Part shown: one piece after another, positions 10,032 to 19,834 of the stretch
How positions within the stretch are numbered: position 1 is the stretch's first letter
Layout of the letters: each line of letters opens with the position of its first letter
Assembly: GCF_030849025.1 (NCBI RefSeq)
Contig: NZ_CP118224.1
Span: forward strand, 294,001 to 358,000
Length of the DNA: 64,000 nucleotides
Source: Oceanimonas pelagia
GTDB taxonomy: Bacteria > Pseudomonadota > Gammaproteobacteria > Enterobacterales > Aeromonadaceae
Direction of reading: 5' to 3'
Made by a program: the position numbers and the translations under genes
The notes under the pieces: generated by a model
What the model saw: the letters and a program-made list of their open reading frames with translations, nothing else
The model's database searches: none
Told to the model about the DNA's origin: nothing

Positions 10032-10050
10032 CGTTGCGGGGGCAAGGAGC

Positions 10051-10566
10051 TCAGAGCGCGGCGATTTCATCCAGGATCTGCGCCACCCAGGTCTGAATAC
10101 GCTCGTCGGTGCTGTCGTACTGGTTGGCTTCGTCCAGCGACAGTCCCACAAAATATTTGCCGTCGTCGGTGAGCGCCTTGGACGCCTCGAACTCGTAACC
10201 CTGATTGGGCCAGTAGCCGACGATGCTGGCGCCCCGGGCCACCACCTTGTCGTGCAGCATGCCCAGCGCATCCTGAAACCACTCGCCGTAACCCAGCTGA
10301 TCGCCCATGCCAAACAACGCCACCACCTGGCCGCTCAGATCCAGGGTGTCGATGTCGTCCCAGTGGGATTCCCAGTCTTCCTGCAGTTCGCCGAAATCCC
10401 AGGTGGAAATGCCCAGGATCAGAATGGGGTAGTCTTCGGCGCGCTTGAGCGGCACATCCTTGATATTATGCAGGTCGACCAGCTCGGCACCGAGCTGATC
10501 GCGAATTTTCTCGGCTGCCATTTCGGTGTAGCAGGTGGTCGAGCCGTAAAACAAACCGATATTCAT
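10051..10566 (-). CDS. fldB: FldB, long-chain flavodoxin
   Basis: A 171-aa FMN-binding electron carrier. The phosphate loop [14 protein letters not shown] lies at residues about 8-21, and [17 protein letters not shown] and [19 protein letters not shown] line the isoalloxazine pocket, as in long-chain flavodoxins. Its position next to xerD (divergent, 74 nt between starts) matches the E. coli fldB-xerD order, which favours FldB over FldA. The exact redox partner cannot be told from sequence. Confidence 0.92.
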   Translation of the reverse strand: MNIGLFYGSTTCYTEMAAEKIRDQLGAELVDLHNIKDVPLKRAEDYPILILGISTWDFGELQEDWESHWDDIDTLDLSGQVVALFGMGDQLGYGEWFQDALGMLHDKVVARGASIVGYWPNQGYEFEASKALTDDGKYFVGLSLDEANQYDSTDERIQTWVAQILDEIAAL

Positions 10567-10640
10567 GGGGCTCCGTTCGCTCTTTTGAGAATGGCGCCAT
10601 CATAACAGAAGCCGCCGTGCAGGCGGAGTAGGGAGTCAAC

Positions 10641-11528
10641 ATGAGTCATCCGCTGGTCGAGCAATTCATCGACGCCCTCTGGCTGGAAAAAGGGCTGTCC
10701 GACAACACTCTGGTTTCCTATCGCAGCGATCTCGGCCACTTCGCCGCCTGGCTGGACGGCGAGGGCGGCAGCCTGCTGGCAGTGGATGGCCTGACCCTGC
10801 AACAGTACCTGGCCCATCGTATCGACCTCGGCTTCAAGGCCAGCAGCACCGCGCGCATGCTCAGCGTGCTGCGGCGGTTTTTTCAGTATCTGCACCGGGA
10901 GCAGCTGCGCGCCGATGATCCCAGCGCCCTGATTGCCGGCCCCAAGCTGCCCAAACGGTTGCCAAAAGACTTGAGCGAGCAACAGGTGTCGGCGCTGCTC
11001 GACGCCCCCGAAGCCGATGATCCCCTTGAGCTGCGCGACAAGGCCATGCTGGAGCTGCTCTATGCCACCGGCCTGCGGGTCACCGAGCTGGTGAGCCTGT
11101 CGATGGAAAGCGTGAGCCTGCGCCAGGGGCTGGTGCGGGTGACGGGCAAGGGCAACAAGGAACGGCTGGTGCCCATGGGAGAAGAGGCGCTGTACTGGCT
11201 GGGCCGGTTTCTCAAGGAGGGGCGGTCGGCGCTGCTGGGCGAGCAATCCTCGGACGTGGTGTTCCCCTCGCGCCGGGCCCGGCAAATGACCCGCCAGACC
11301 TTCTGGCACCGTATCAAGCATTACGCCCTGCGGGCCGGCATTACCCAGGAGCTGTCGCCTCACACCCTGCGCCATGCCTTTGCCACCCACCTGCTCAACC
11401 ACGGCGCCGATCTGCGGGTGGTGCAGATGCTGCTGGGCCACTCGGACTTGTCCACCACTCAGATCTACACCCATGTGGCCACCCATCGCCTTAACGCCCT
11501 GCATGAGGAGCATCATCCTCGAGGATAA
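10641..11528 (+). CDS. xerD: XerD, site-specific tyrosine recombinase
   Basis: XerD works with XerC at dif to resolve chromosome dimers and is switched on by FtsK. The 295-aa product has the N-terminal SAM-like core-binding domain (1-105) and all catalytic residues: R146, K170, H241 and R244 (in HTLRH), H267, and the nucleophile Y276 in STTQIYTHV. A GGAG site precedes the ATG. recJ follows 78 nt downstream; the dsbC gene that usually sits between them in enterics is absent. Confidence 0.96.
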   Translation: MSHPLVEQFIDALWLEKGLSDNTLVSYRSDLGHFAAWLDGEGGSLLAVDGLTLQQYLAHRIDLGFKASSTARMLSVLRRFFQYLHREQLRADDPSALIAGPKLPKRLPKDLSEQQVSALLDAPEADDPLELRDKAMLELLYATGLRVTELVSLSMESVSLRQGLVRVTGKGNKERLVPMGEEALYWLGRFLKEGRSALLGEQSSDVVFPSRRARQMTRQTFWHRIKHYALRAGITQELSPHTLRHAFATHLLNHGADLRVVQMLLGHSDLSTTQIYTHVATHRLNALHEEHHPRG

Positions 11529-11606
11529 TCGCCTGCGGCGGGAGCGTTGCAAATTTCACCTTGCCCGGTTAGTGTTACCAGCCTGTTTAAACAGCCAGTA
11601 TTTTCC

Positions 11607-13340
11607 ATGTCCGTGTCTTCCCCCTTGCCCATTCGCCGGCGTGCGCCGGTGGCTCACCAGTTGCCTTCCGAGCTCTCTCCCATACTGCAGCGGTTGTATG
11701 CCAGCCGGGGAGTGACCAGGCCGGAGCAGCTCAATCTGCAGGCCAGCGCCCTGCACAAGCCGGTGTTCAAGGGCATGAGTGAAGCGGTGCGCTTGCTGAG
11801 GCAGGCGCTGAATGATCAGTGCAGCATATTGATCGTGGGTGACTTCGACTGCGACGGCGCCACCAGCTCGGCGCTGATGGTGCACGGCCTGCGGGCCATG
11901 GGCGCACAGCGGGTCGGCTACCTGGTGCCCAACCGTTTTGATTATGGCTATGGCCTGAGCCCGCAGGTGGTGGAAGAGGCGACGGCGCTGGGCGCCGAGC
12001 TGCTGATCACCGTGGATAACGGCATTTCCAGCATCAGCGGGGTGGCGGCGGCCAAAGCCGCGGGCATGCGGGTGATCGTCACCGATCACCATCTGCCCGG
12101 TGACGAGATCCCGGAGGCCGATGCCATCGTCAACCCCAATCAGCACGGTTGCGACTTTCCTTCCAAGAATCTGGCCGGGGTGGGAGTGGCCTTTTACCTG
12201 CTGCTGGCGCTGCGCTCGGCCCTCGGTGAGCAGGGCTGGTTTGAGCAACAGGGCATTCGTCCGCCCAATATGGCGGATTACCTGGATCTGGTGGCGCTCG
12301 GCACGGTGGCCGATGTGGTGGCGCTGGACGGCAACAACCGGGTGCTGGTGCATCAGGGCCTGCAGCGCATGCGCGCCGGCCGGCTGCGCCCCGGCATTCA
12401 GGCTTTAATCGACATTTCCGGGCGTAACCAGCAACGGCTGGTGGCGTCCGATCTGGGCTTTGCCCTGGGGCCGCGGCTCAATGCCGTGGGCCGGCTCGAT
12501 GATATGTCGATGGGGGTGGCCTGCCTGCTCTGTGACGATATCAACGAAGCCCGCCGGCTGGCGGCGCAGATGGACGAGCTCAACCGGGAGCGCAAGGCCA
12601 TTGAGACCAGCATGCAGCAGGAAGCCCTGGCCACGCTGGCTAAGGTGCGCATCAGCGACGGCGAACTGCCGTCGGGGCTGGTGCTGCACCAGGACGACTG
12701 GCACCAGGGGGTGGTGGGGCTGGTGGCCTCGCGTATCAAGGAGCAGTATTACCGCCCGGTCATCGCCTTTGCCGAAGCCGGCGACGACGAGCTCAAGGGC
12801 TCTGGCCGTTCCATTCCCGGCGTGCATCTGCGGGATCTGCTGGAGGCGGTGAGCAGCCGCCACCCGGGGCTTATCACCAAGTTTGGCGGTCACGCCATGG
12901 CTGCCGGCCTGTCGATCACCAAGGGGGCGCTGGCGCCGTTCAAGGCCGCCTTTGAGCAACTGGTGGAGGAGTGGGTCAGTCCCGAGCTGCTGAGCGGTGA
13001 GATCCTCAGCGACGGCGAACTCGCTCCCGCCGAGCTGACCCTGGAGCTGGCCGAGCAGCTGCGCTTTGCCGGCCCCTGGGGGCAGGCCTTTCCCGAGCCG
13101 CTGTTCGACGGCGAGTTTCGCATTATTCAGCAGCGGCTGGTGGGGGACAAGCACCTCAAGCTGGTGCTGAGCCCGGACCAGGGCCGCACCGTTATCGACG
13201 CCATCGCCTTCAACGTGGATCTCGGCATCTGGCCCAACGCCGCCATTCAGAAGGTACAGCTGGTGTACAGGCTGGATGTGAACGAGTGGAAGGGGCGGCG
13301 CCAGCTGCAACTGCTGGTGGAACGGCTGGCGCCTTTGTAA
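11607..13340 (+). CDS. recJ: RecJ, single-stranded-DNA 5'-3' exonuclease
   Basis: RecJ is the 5'-3' exonuclease of RecF-pathway recombination and mismatch/base-excision repair. The protein carries the DHH-family motifs: VGDFDCDGATSSAL, VTVDNG, VTDHHLPG, LGTVADVV, and the DHHA1 motif GGHAMAAG. I place the start at the ATG 11607 (577 aa) because homologues begin close to the RRR...LPxELxPxLxRLYASRGV segment; a TTG at 11547 would add 20 residues with a poorly spaced ribosome-binding site. It is in line with xerD and convergent with the chemoreceptor gene that follows. Confidence 0.94.
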   Translation: MSVSSPLPIRRRAPVAHQLPSELSPILQRLYASRGVTRPEQLNLQASALHKPVFKGMSEAVRLLRQALNDQCSILIVGDFDCDGATSSALMVHGLRAMGAQRVGYLVPNRFDYGYGLSPQVVEEATALGAELLITVDNGISSISGVAAAKAAGMRVIVTDHHLPGDEIPEADAIVNPNQHGCDFPSKNLAGVGVAFYLLLALRSALGEQGWFEQQGIRPPNMADYLDLVALGTVADVVALDGNNRVLVHQGLQRMRAGRLRPGIQALIDISGRNQQRLVASDLGFALGPRLNAVGRLDDMSMGVACLLCDDINEARRLAAQMDELNRERKAIETSMQQEALATLAKVRISDGELPSGLVLHQDDWHQGVVGLVASRIKEQYYRPVIAFAEAGDDELKGSGRSIPGVHLRDLLEAVSSRHPGLITKFGGHAMAAGLSITKGALAPFKAAFEQLVEEWVSPELLSGEILSDGELAPAELTLELAEQLRFAGPWGQAFPEPLFDGEFRIIQQRLVGDKHLKLVLSPDQGRTVIDAIAFNVDLGIWPNAAIQKVQLVYRLDVNEWKGRRQLQLLVERLAPL

Positions 13341-13350
13341 CAGGAGAGTA

Positions 13351-13400
13351 GTGAGGTGTGAGGAGAGTCGCCCCTCATCTTTTCACTCCTCAACGCTCAC
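13351..13400. repeat. GTGAGG heptamer arms between convergent genes
   Basis: GTGAGGTGTGAGGAG (13351-13365) is matched by an inverted arm CTCCTCAACGCTCAC (13386-13400) with three mismatches. The pair fills the 63-nt gap between the recJ stop and the stop of the minus-strand chemoreceptor. It could fold into a hairpin in transcripts from either side. Confidence 0.75.
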
Positions 13401-13403
13401 ATC

Positions 13404-15284
13404 TTAAAGGGTAAAGGCGCTCACCAGGCCGTTGAGCTCGCCGGCCTGCTGGTGCAGCTCTTTTGACTGCTGCAGCGACTGCTCGGCATCTCCCGCCAGC
13501 TCGTCGGACACGTCCTTGATGGCGGTGGTGTTCTGGGTGATCTCCCCGGTCACCTGGCTCTGCTCCTCGGCGGCGGTGGCAATCTGCCTGGCCATGTCGG
13601 AAATCAGCCCCACGGCGGCGGTGATCTCTTCCAGCGCCAGGGCGGCGGCCTCGGCGTCTTCCACGCTCAGCTCGGCCATGTTGCGGCTGGCCTGCATCAG
13701 CTTCACCGCTTCGCCGGTGGCCTGCTGCAGGGTGTCTATGGTGCCCTGAATTTCTTCGGTGGAGGCGTGCGTGCGCTGGGACAGCACCCTGACCTCGTCG
13801 GCCACCACCGCAAAGCCCCGGCCCTGTTCGCCGGCCCGGGCCGCCTCAATGGCAGCGTTGAGCGCCAGCAGGTTGGTTTGCTCCGCCACCCCCTGAATGG
13901 TGGCCAGCACGCTGGAAATATCGTGGGCGTGCTGGTCGAGGCGGGTGATCACCGCTGCCGCCCGCTCCATTTCCCTGGCCAGGCCAAAGATCGAATCCCG
14001 GGTCTTGTTCACCAGTTGCTTGCCCTGCTCGGTGCTGGCACTGGACTGCTGGGCCGCGGTGGCGGTCTGCTCGGCGTTGTGCGCGATCTCCTGAGTGGCC
14101 GAGGCCATTTCGGTGACGGCGGTGGCCACCATGGTCACTTCCTGCTGAGCCCGGGCCAGCTCGGTTACGGTCTGGTTGGCCCGCACCGAGGCCTGCTCGG
14201 CACTGCCTCCCAGGTGTTCGGCCTGGTGACGGATTTGCCGGATAAGCTCGGCCTGGCTGGACACGAAACGGTTGAAGTTGGCGGCCAGCAGGCCCACTTC
14301 ATCGCGGCCGTGCAGCTCAATGCGCTGGGTCAGATCGCCCTGGCCATCGGCAATCTGGGCCAGGGCCCGGGACACCTTGATCAGGGGGCCGAGCAGATAT
14401 TGCACCAGCAGGCCGATCAATACCACGGCGGCGAGGATCACCAGGGCAGACACTCCGAACTGGCGCCACAACAGGCCGGTGAGCGGGGCTTCCAGTGCCG
14501 CCTGGTCGAGCATGAACAGCAGCTGCCAGTTACTGTCCGGAATGGCCTGGGCATAGACCAGTTTGGCTTCGTCGTTGAGGGTCACCGGGTTGAGTTGAGT
14601 GAGCCGTTGCCAGCGCGACAGGTTGGCGGCGGTCAGCTCTTCGTCCAGGCGGGTGGCCGGCTGCAGCGCCAGGCTGGCATCCTGGTAGGCGATCAGGGTG
14701 CCGTCCTGGCTCAGCATCATGGCCTGGCCCTCGGCGGGCAGGCGAATGGCATTCACGCTGTCCACCAGGCTGGAGATGGCCACATCGGCGCCGATCACGC
14801 CCGCCAGTCCGCCCGCCGCATGGGTGACCGGCTGGGCCAGGGTCACCACGGTGCCGCCAAAGGTGGCATCCTCGTAGGGCGGTGTGACAATGGCGCGGTT
14901 TTCCTGCTGTGCCTGCTTGTACCAGGGGCGGACACGGGGGTCATAACCGCTGCGTTCCCGGGGCTGGGCGTCGATCATCACGCCGTCGGCGGTGCCGAAA
15001 TAGGCCAGCTGAAAATCACCGGCCTGCTCCACCAGTTGCAGTGCCGGGCGGGGATTGTCCCCCAGTTGCTGGCCGGCGGCGGTGAGCATGGCCTGGCGAA
15101 TGCGCAGCCATTCCGACACGCGGGCGGCTTCCTTTTCGGCCAGCACGGCCACCGCCTGTTCGCTGTCCCGGTAGAGCAGGCTTTTCATTTCCCGAAAACT
15201 CAGGGCACTGACGATGGCCACGGTCAGCACGATGGCCACCACAAAACTCAGCAGAATTTTGTGCTTTAATTTCAGGTTGTTCAT
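13404..15284 (-). CDS. Methyl-accepting chemotaxis protein with dCACHE sensor
   Basis: A 626-aa transmembrane chemoreceptor. TM1 is about residues 9-28, the periplasmic sensor about 35-270, TM2 about 278-298, followed by a HAMP domain and the cytoplasmic signalling domain with the invariant hairpin [22 protein letters not shown]. The sensor holds [14 protein letters not shown] and, later, [12 protein letters not shown], the ligand-contact pattern known for dCACHE receptors that bind amino acids. That suggests an amino-acid attractant; the ligand itself is an inference. The gene lies next to an amino-acid ABC importer operon on the same strand, which fits. No C-terminal CheR-tethering pentapeptide is present (ends VSAFTL). 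Confidence 0.92.
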   Translation of the reverse strand: MNNLKLKHKILLSFVVAIVLTVAIVSALSFREMKSLLYRDSEQAVAVLAEKEAARVSEWLRIRQAMLTAAGQQLGDNPRPALQLVEQAGDFQLAYFGTADGVMIDAQPRERSGYDPRVRPWYKQAQQENRAIVTPPYEDATFGGTVVTLAQPVTHAAGGLAGVIGADVAISSLVDSVNAIRLPAEGQAMMLSQDGTLIAYQDASLALQPATRLDEELTAANLSRWQRLTQLNPVTLNDEAKLVYAQAIPDSNWQLLFMLDQAALEAPLTGLLWRQFGVSALVILAAVVLIGLLVQYLLGPLIKVSRALAQIADGQGDLTQRIELHGRDEVGLLAANFNRFVSSQAELIRQIRHQAEHLGGSAEQASVRANQTVTELARAQQEVTMVATAVTEMASATQEIAHNAEQTATAAQQSSASTEQGKQLVNKTRDSIFGLAREMERAAAVITRLDQHAHDISSVLATIQGVAEQTNLLALNAAIEAARAGEQGRGFAVVADEVRVLSQRTHASTEEIQGTIDTLQQATGEAVKLMQASRNMAELSVEDAEAAALALEEITAAVGLISDMARQIATAAEEQSQVTGEITQNTTAIKDVSDELAGDAEQSLQQSKELHQQAGELNGLVSAFTL

Positions 15285-15417
15285 TTTTTATATTTTATAA
15301 ATGTGGGTGGCGGTCTTTATCGGCCGCCATTGACAAGATCTTGAGTGGTATTTATCACTGCCAGACGGTGCCGGCAACGCCCCGCCTTCGCTGCCGGCGG
15401 AAGGGTGCCAGTGGGGC

Positions 15418-16170
15418 TCAGTTGCCCAGTATCTGGCTCAAAAACAGCTTGGTGCGTTCAGACTGGGGGTGGTGGAAGAAGGTTTCGGGGTCGTTTTCCT
15501 CGATGATCTGGCCGGCGTCCATAAAGATCACCCGATCCGCCACGGTGCGGGCAAAGCCCATTTCGTGGGTCACGCACATCATGGTCATGCCCTCTTCCGC
15601 CAGCTCGATCATCACGTCCAGCACCTCCTTGATCATTTCCGGATCCAGCGCCGAGGTGGGCTCGTCGAACAGCATGATCTCCGGGTTCATGCACAGGCTG
15701 CGGGCAATGGCCACCCGCTGCTGCTGGCCGCCGGACAGTTGCCCAGGGTATTTTCTGGCCTGGTTTTCAATCTTGACCCGGGCCAGCAGCTTCATGGCAA
15801 TCTCTTCCGCCTGCCGCCTGGGGGTCTTGCGCACCCAGATCTGCGCCAGGGTGCAGTTTTCCAGCACCGTCAGGTGGGGAAACAGGTTGAAGTGCTGAAA
15901 CACCATGCCCACTTCCCGGCGAATGGTCTCGATGTTCTTGACGTCGTTGGTGAGCGGGGTGCCGCGCACGATAATGTCGCCCTGCTGGTGCTCCTCCAGC
16001 CGGTTGATGCAGCGAATGAGCGTGGACTTGCCCGAGCCGGACGGCCCGCAAATCACAATGCGTTCGCCCTTGGTTACGGTCAGGTCGATATCGCGCAGAA
16101 CGTGAAAGTCGCCATACCATTTATTGACCCCGCGCAGGGTTACCATGGCTTCCTGTTGTTGTGCTTCCAT
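15418..16170 (-). CDS. aapP: Amino-acid ABC transporter ATP-binding protein (AapP/GlnQ type)
   Basis: The ATPase subunit of a polar amino-acid importer. The 250-aa product has Walker [10 protein letters not shown] (42-50), Q-loop [10 protein letters not shown], signature LSGGQQQR, Walker [13 protein letters not shown] and the switch His in CVTHEMGF. The ATG at 16168-16170 is used because upstream residues do not resemble the family. It is the last gene of the four-gene unit aapJ-aapQ-aapM-aapP, 22 nt behind aapM. Confidence 0.93.
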   Translation of the reverse strand: MEAQQQEAMVTLRGVNKWYGDFHVLRDIDLTVTKGERIVICGPSGSGKSTLIRCINRLEEHQQGDIIVRGTPLTNDVKNIETIRREVGMVFQHFNLFPHLTVLENCTLAQIWVRKTPRRQAEEIAMKLLARVKIENQARKYPGQLSGGQQQRVAIARSLCMNPEIMLFDEPTSALDPEMIKEVLDVMIELAEEGMTMMCVTHEMGFARTVADRVIFMDAGQIIEENDPETFFHHPQSERTKLFLSQILGN

Positions 16171-16192
16171 GTACTTACTCCAGTCGATGCGG

Positions 16193-17293
16193 CTAACGTT
16201 TTTTGTGGCCGGTGTGCAGCTTGCGTTCCAGGTACTGGCTGTATTTCGACATGCCGTAGCAGAATACCCAGAACACCAGGCCGGCAAACACATAGCCTTC
16301 GGTGGCGTAGCCCAGCCAGTTGGGATCGGCCAGCCCCGCCTGCACGATGGCCAGCAGGTCGAACAGGCCGATGATCAGCACCAGGCTGGTGTCCTTGAAC
16401 AGGGCGATAAAGGTGTTGACGATGCCCGGAATCATCAGCTTCAGCGCCTGGGGCAGCACGATCAGCACCATCATTTTCCAGTAGTTCAGGCCCAGCGCCT
16501 CGGCCGCCTCGTACTGGCCCTTGGGAATGGCCTGCAGGCCGCCGCGTACCACCTCTGCCATGTAGGCGGACTGAAAGAAGATGATGCCGATCATGGCCCG
16601 CACCAGCTTGTCGAGGGTCAGCTCCTCGGGCACGAACAGCGGCAGCATGACCGAGGACATGAACAACACGGTAATGAGCGGCACCCCGCGCCAGAACTCG
16701 ATAAACACCACCGACAGGCTGCGCACTATCGGCATGTGGGAGCGCCGCCCCAGAGCAAGCAGGGTGCCGATGGGCAGGGCGGCGGTAATGCCTACCACCG
16801 CCAGTATCAGGGTCAGGGTCAGGCCGCCCCACTGGTGAGTGGGCACCTCTGCCAGGCCGAAGTGGCCGCCATAGAGCAGCACCCAGGCGATAACCGGAAA
16901 TACCAGCACCATAAAGGGCGCCAGCCACATCTTGCCTGGCAACCGGGGCAGGGCCAGCCACAGCAGTTGCGCCACAAACAGCACAAAGGTCAGATTGATG
17001 CGCCACAGCTCGCCGGTCGGGTAAAAGCCGTAGGTAAACTGTTGCAGCCGGTTGGTGATAAATACCCAGCAGGCGCCGTCACTGGTGCAGGCCTCCCGGT
17101 TGCTGCCGGTCCAGTCGGCGCTGACGATGGCCCAGTCGATAATGGGCACCAGTATCAGATAAAGGGCGTAGAGCCCCAGCAGGGTCACTGCCGTGTTGAG
17201 CGGGCCGGAAAACAGGTTGGTGCGCAGCCAGCCCACCAGTCCCTTGCGTGCGTCCGGAGCCGGGCGCTCCGGGGTGAGGGTGTCCTTGAACAT
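16193..17293 (-). CDS. aapM: Amino-acid ABC transporter permease (AapM type)
   Basis: The second membrane subunit, 366 aa, with several hydrophobic helices, an extended N-terminal part, and the permease EAA loop ([27 protein letters not shown] split across residues about 265-290). This long form, with a large periplasmic loop (about 60-110) holding a cysteine pair (EACTSDGAC), is typical of AapM/BztC rather than short GlnP-like permeases. It begins 1 nt after aapQ ends, so the two are tightly coupled and should form the heterodimeric channel. Confidence 0.92.
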   Translation of the reverse strand: MFKDTLTPERPAPDARKGLVGWLRTNLFSGPLNTAVTLLGLYALYLILVPIIDWAIVSADWTGSNREACTSDGACWVFITNRLQQFTYGFYPTGELWRINLTFVLFVAQLLWLALPRLPGKMWLAPFMVLVFPVIAWVLLYGGHFGLAEVPTHQWGGLTLTLILAVVGITAALPIGTLLALGRRSHMPIVRSLSVVFIEFWRGVPLITVLFMSSVMLPLFVPEELTLDKLVRAMIGIIFFQSAYMAEVVRGGLQAIPKGQYEAAEALGLNYWKMMVLIVLPQALKLMIPGIVNTFIALFKDTSLVLIIGLFDLLAIVQAGLADPNWLGYATEGYVFAGLVFWVFCYGMSKYSQYLERKLHTGHKKR

Positions 17294-17294
17294 G

Positions 17295-18479
17295 CTATCT
17301 CTCCACCAGCGCCATGCGCTTGTTGAACCAGTTCATAAAGAAGGACACCGACAGGCTGATACTGAGGTACACCAGCATGGTGATGGCGATCACCTCTATG
17401 GCCTGGCCGGTCTGGTTGAGGGTGGTGCCGGCAAACACCGACACCAGATCCGGATAGCCGATGGCGGTGGCCAGCGACGAGTTCTTGGTCAGGTTGAGAT
17501 ACTGGCTGGTCAGCGGCGGAATGATCACCCGCATGGCCTGGGGAATGATCACCAGCCGCAGGGTCAGGCTGTCCTTGATGCCCAGGGCATGGGCCGCCTC
17601 GGTCTGGCCGTGGGAAATGGCCTGAATGCCGGAACGCACGATTTCGGCGATAAAAGCGGCGGTATATACGGTAAGCGACAGCCACAGTGCCAGAAACTCG
17701 GGGATCACCGTCATGCCGCCGCGAAAGTTGAAGCCGCGCAGGGCCGGGTAGTTCCATTCCAGCGGTGAGCCCAGCGCCACGAAGGTGAGGCTCGGCAGCA
17801 GCAGGATCAGGCCTGTCGCTATCCACCACACCGGCAGGCGCTGGCCGGTGGCCTCCTGGCGCTTGTGGTTGAAGTGAAACAGCCACACCGCCAGCACCAC
17901 CGCCAGCAACAGGGCCAGCCAGACCCAGTGAAAACCGGCCCCCGGCAATGGTTCGGGCAGATACAGGCCACGGACGTTGAGAAACACGCTGTCGCCAAAA
18001 CCGAGGCTGTCACGGGGGCCGGGCAGGGTGCGCAGCACCGCGAAATACCAGAAAAACATCTGCAGCAGCAGCGGCAGATTACGGAACAGCTCCACATAGG
18101 CCGAAGCCAGCCGGGCGATCAGCCAGTTGGGCGACAGCCGCGCCACGCCGATAACAAAGCCGAGCAGGGTGGCGCCGATAATGCCGAGAAAGGATACCAG
18201 CAGAGTGTTGAGCAGCCCCACCACAAAGGTGCGGCCGTAGGTGTCGCTCTCGGTGTAGGGGATCAGGGACTGGGCAATGGCAAAGCCGGCCGGATCGTCG
18301 AGAAAATCAAACCCTGTGGTAATGCCACGGGTGCTGAGGTTATCCAGAGTGTTGTTGACTATCAGGGTGATAAAGGCGGCGACGGCACACAGCAGCACCA
18401 GCTGAAAAACCAGGGCGCGCTTGGCCGGATCGCGCCAGAACTTGACCGCAGGAGCGGAAGGGGGGACCGGTGATGACAT
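17295..18479 (-). CDS. aapQ: Amino-acid ABC transporter permease (AapQ type)
   Basis: The first membrane subunit, 394 aa, with an N-terminal helix (about 27-47), an insertion in the middle as in AapQ/BztB, and the EAA loop GQTEAAHALGIKDSL followed by VIIPQAMRVIIPPL. It pairs with aapM. A GC-rich stem lies between aapJ and this gene. Transport of general polar L-amino acids (Glu, Asp, Gln, Asn, His) is known for the family; the specificity here is inferred. Confidence 0.92.
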   Translation of the reverse strand: MSSPVPPSAPAVKFWRDPAKRALVFQLVLLCAVAAFITLIVNNTLDNLSTRGITTGFDFLDDPAGFAIAQSLIPYTESDTYGRTFVVGLLNTLLVSFLGIIGATLLGFVIGVARLSPNWLIARLASAYVELFRNLPLLLQMFFWYFAVLRTLPGPRDSLGFGDSVFLNVRGLYLPEPLPGAGFHWVWLALLLAVVLAVWLFHFNHKRQEATGQRLPVWWIATGLILLLPSLTFVALGSPLEWNYPALRGFNFRGGMTVIPEFLALWLSLTVYTAAFIAEIVRSGIQAISHGQTEAAHALGIKDSLTLRLVIIPQAMRVIIPPLTSQYLNLTKNSSLATAIGYPDLVSVFAGTTLNQTGQAIEVIAITMLVYLSISLSVSFFMNWFNKRMALVER

Positions 18480-18531
18480 GGGCGTTATCCCTCACGGTAG
18501 CCAGAAAACGGGCTGAGCAACGGTGGGCAAG

Positions 18532-18553
18532 CGGGCCGCACTCCGGCGGCCCG
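18532..18553 (-). promoter_or_regulatory. GC-rich RNA stem between aapJ and aapQ
   Basis: CGGGCCGC (18532-18539) and GCGGCCCG (18546-18553) form a perfect 8-bp stem with a 6-nt loop and no T run. In ABC operons such stems commonly protect the binding-protein mRNA or slow read-through, giving more binding protein than permease. That role is inferred. Confidence 0.5.
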
Positions 18554-18563
18554 GGTCAAGGTG

Positions 18564-19583
18564 TCAGCGCACCGGCGGAGCGTATTGCAGGCCACCCTCG
18601 GTCCACAGGCGGTTCAGGCCGCGCTCCACCTTGAGGGGGGAGTTCTGGCCAACGTTGGCGTCAAAGATCTCGCCGTAGTTGCCCACCTGTTTGATGATGC
18701 GGTAGGCCCATTCCTTGTCCAGCCCCATGCCTTTGCCGAAGTCGGCTTCCTGGCCGAGCAGACGGCGAATATCCGGGTTCTCGCTGCCTTTCATCTCGTC
18801 CACATTGGCCTGGGTGACGCCCAGCTCTTCGGCGTTGAGCATGGCGAAGTGGGTCCATTTGACTATGTTGAACCACTGATCGTCGCCCTGGCGCACCGAG
18901 GGCCCCAGGGGCTCCTTGGAAATCACCTCGGGCAGGGCCACGGCGTCTTCGGGTTTGGACAGCTTGATGCGCAGGGCATAGAGCTGGGACAAATCCGAGG
19001 TGAGCACGTCGCAACGGCCCGCTTCCAGCCCCTGCACGGTTTGCTCCGAGGTATCGAAGACCACGGCGTTATAGCTGATGCCGTTGCGGCGGAAGTAGTC
19101 GGCCACGTTCAGCTCGGTGGTGGTGCCCGACTGAATGCAGATGGCGGCGCCATCCAGCTCCCTGGCGCTGGTGACTCCCAGGTTTTTGTTGATCAGAAAA
19201 CCCTGGCCGTCGTAATAGTTGATGCCGGTGAAGTTGACGCCCAGCTCGGTGTCGCGGCTGGAAGTCCAGGTGGTGTTGCGCGACAGCACATCGATCTCGC
19301 CCGACTGCAGCGCGGTGAGCCGCTCCTTGGCGTTGAGTGGAATGTACTGCACCTTGTCGGCGTCGTTGAACACGGCGGCGGCAATGCCCCGGCACAAATC
19401 CACGTCCAGCCCTTTCCATACCCCCTTGTCGTCGGGGTTGGAGAAGCCCGGCAGGCCGCTGTTAACACCGCACTTCAGCACTCCCCGCTGTTTGACGTCG
19501 TCCAGGGTGGCTGCCTGAAGGCTGGTCGCCATCAGCATACCGGCGGTCAGCAGGGCCGTTGTTCCTTTGCCTGTCATAATCAT
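18564..19583 (-). CDS. aapJ: Amino-acid ABC transporter substrate-binding protein (AapJ type)
   Basis: The periplasmic binding protein of the importer: 339 aa with a signal peptide (residues about 1-24, ending SLQA). The SBP_bac_3 fold is shown by GVLKCGVNSGLPGFSNPDDKG near the mature start, DVDLCRGIAAAVF, DVLSRNTTWTSSRD and AICIQSGTTTELNV. It is the first gene of aapJQMP. The start may be at this ATG or at the next one two codons on; an AGAGG site serves either. The upstream region (19584-19834) is shared with divergent prfB. Confidence 0.93.
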   Translation of the reverse strand: MIMTGKGTTALLTAGMLMATSLQAATLDDVKQRGVLKCGVNSGLPGFSNPDDKGVWKGLDVDLCRGIAAAVFNDADKVQYIPLNAKERLTALQSGEIDVLSRNTTWTSSRDTELGVNFTGINYYDGQGFLINKNLGVTSARELDGAAICIQSGTTTELNVADYFRRNGISYNAVVFDTSEQTVQGLEAGRCDVLTSDLSQLYALRIKLSKPEDAVALPEVISKEPLGPSVRQGDDQWFNIVKWTHFAMLNAEELGVTQANVDEMKGSENPDIRRLLGQEADFGKGMGLDKEWAYRIIKQVGNYGEIFDANVGQNSPLKVERGLNRLWTEGGLQYAPPVR

Positions 19584-19834
19584 GTCCTCTTGAATGGCGA
19601 TGCGAAATAGCGTTACTCATTTGGGGCATAAAACCGCAATGCCACTTAGAGTATTAGCACAAAGATGGAGGGTGGCGGTGGCAAGAGGCGAATAAAATGG
19701 TGACCGGCAAGTCACCGCCGCTTTACTAAAATGGGCCTCTGCTGCTGCGTTTGGGCCCGGCTTTGGGTAGAATAAGTGCCTCATTTTGGCGAGCGCCAAA
19801 TCACTCACTCAGTCAACAGAGAGTCTGTCAGTCC

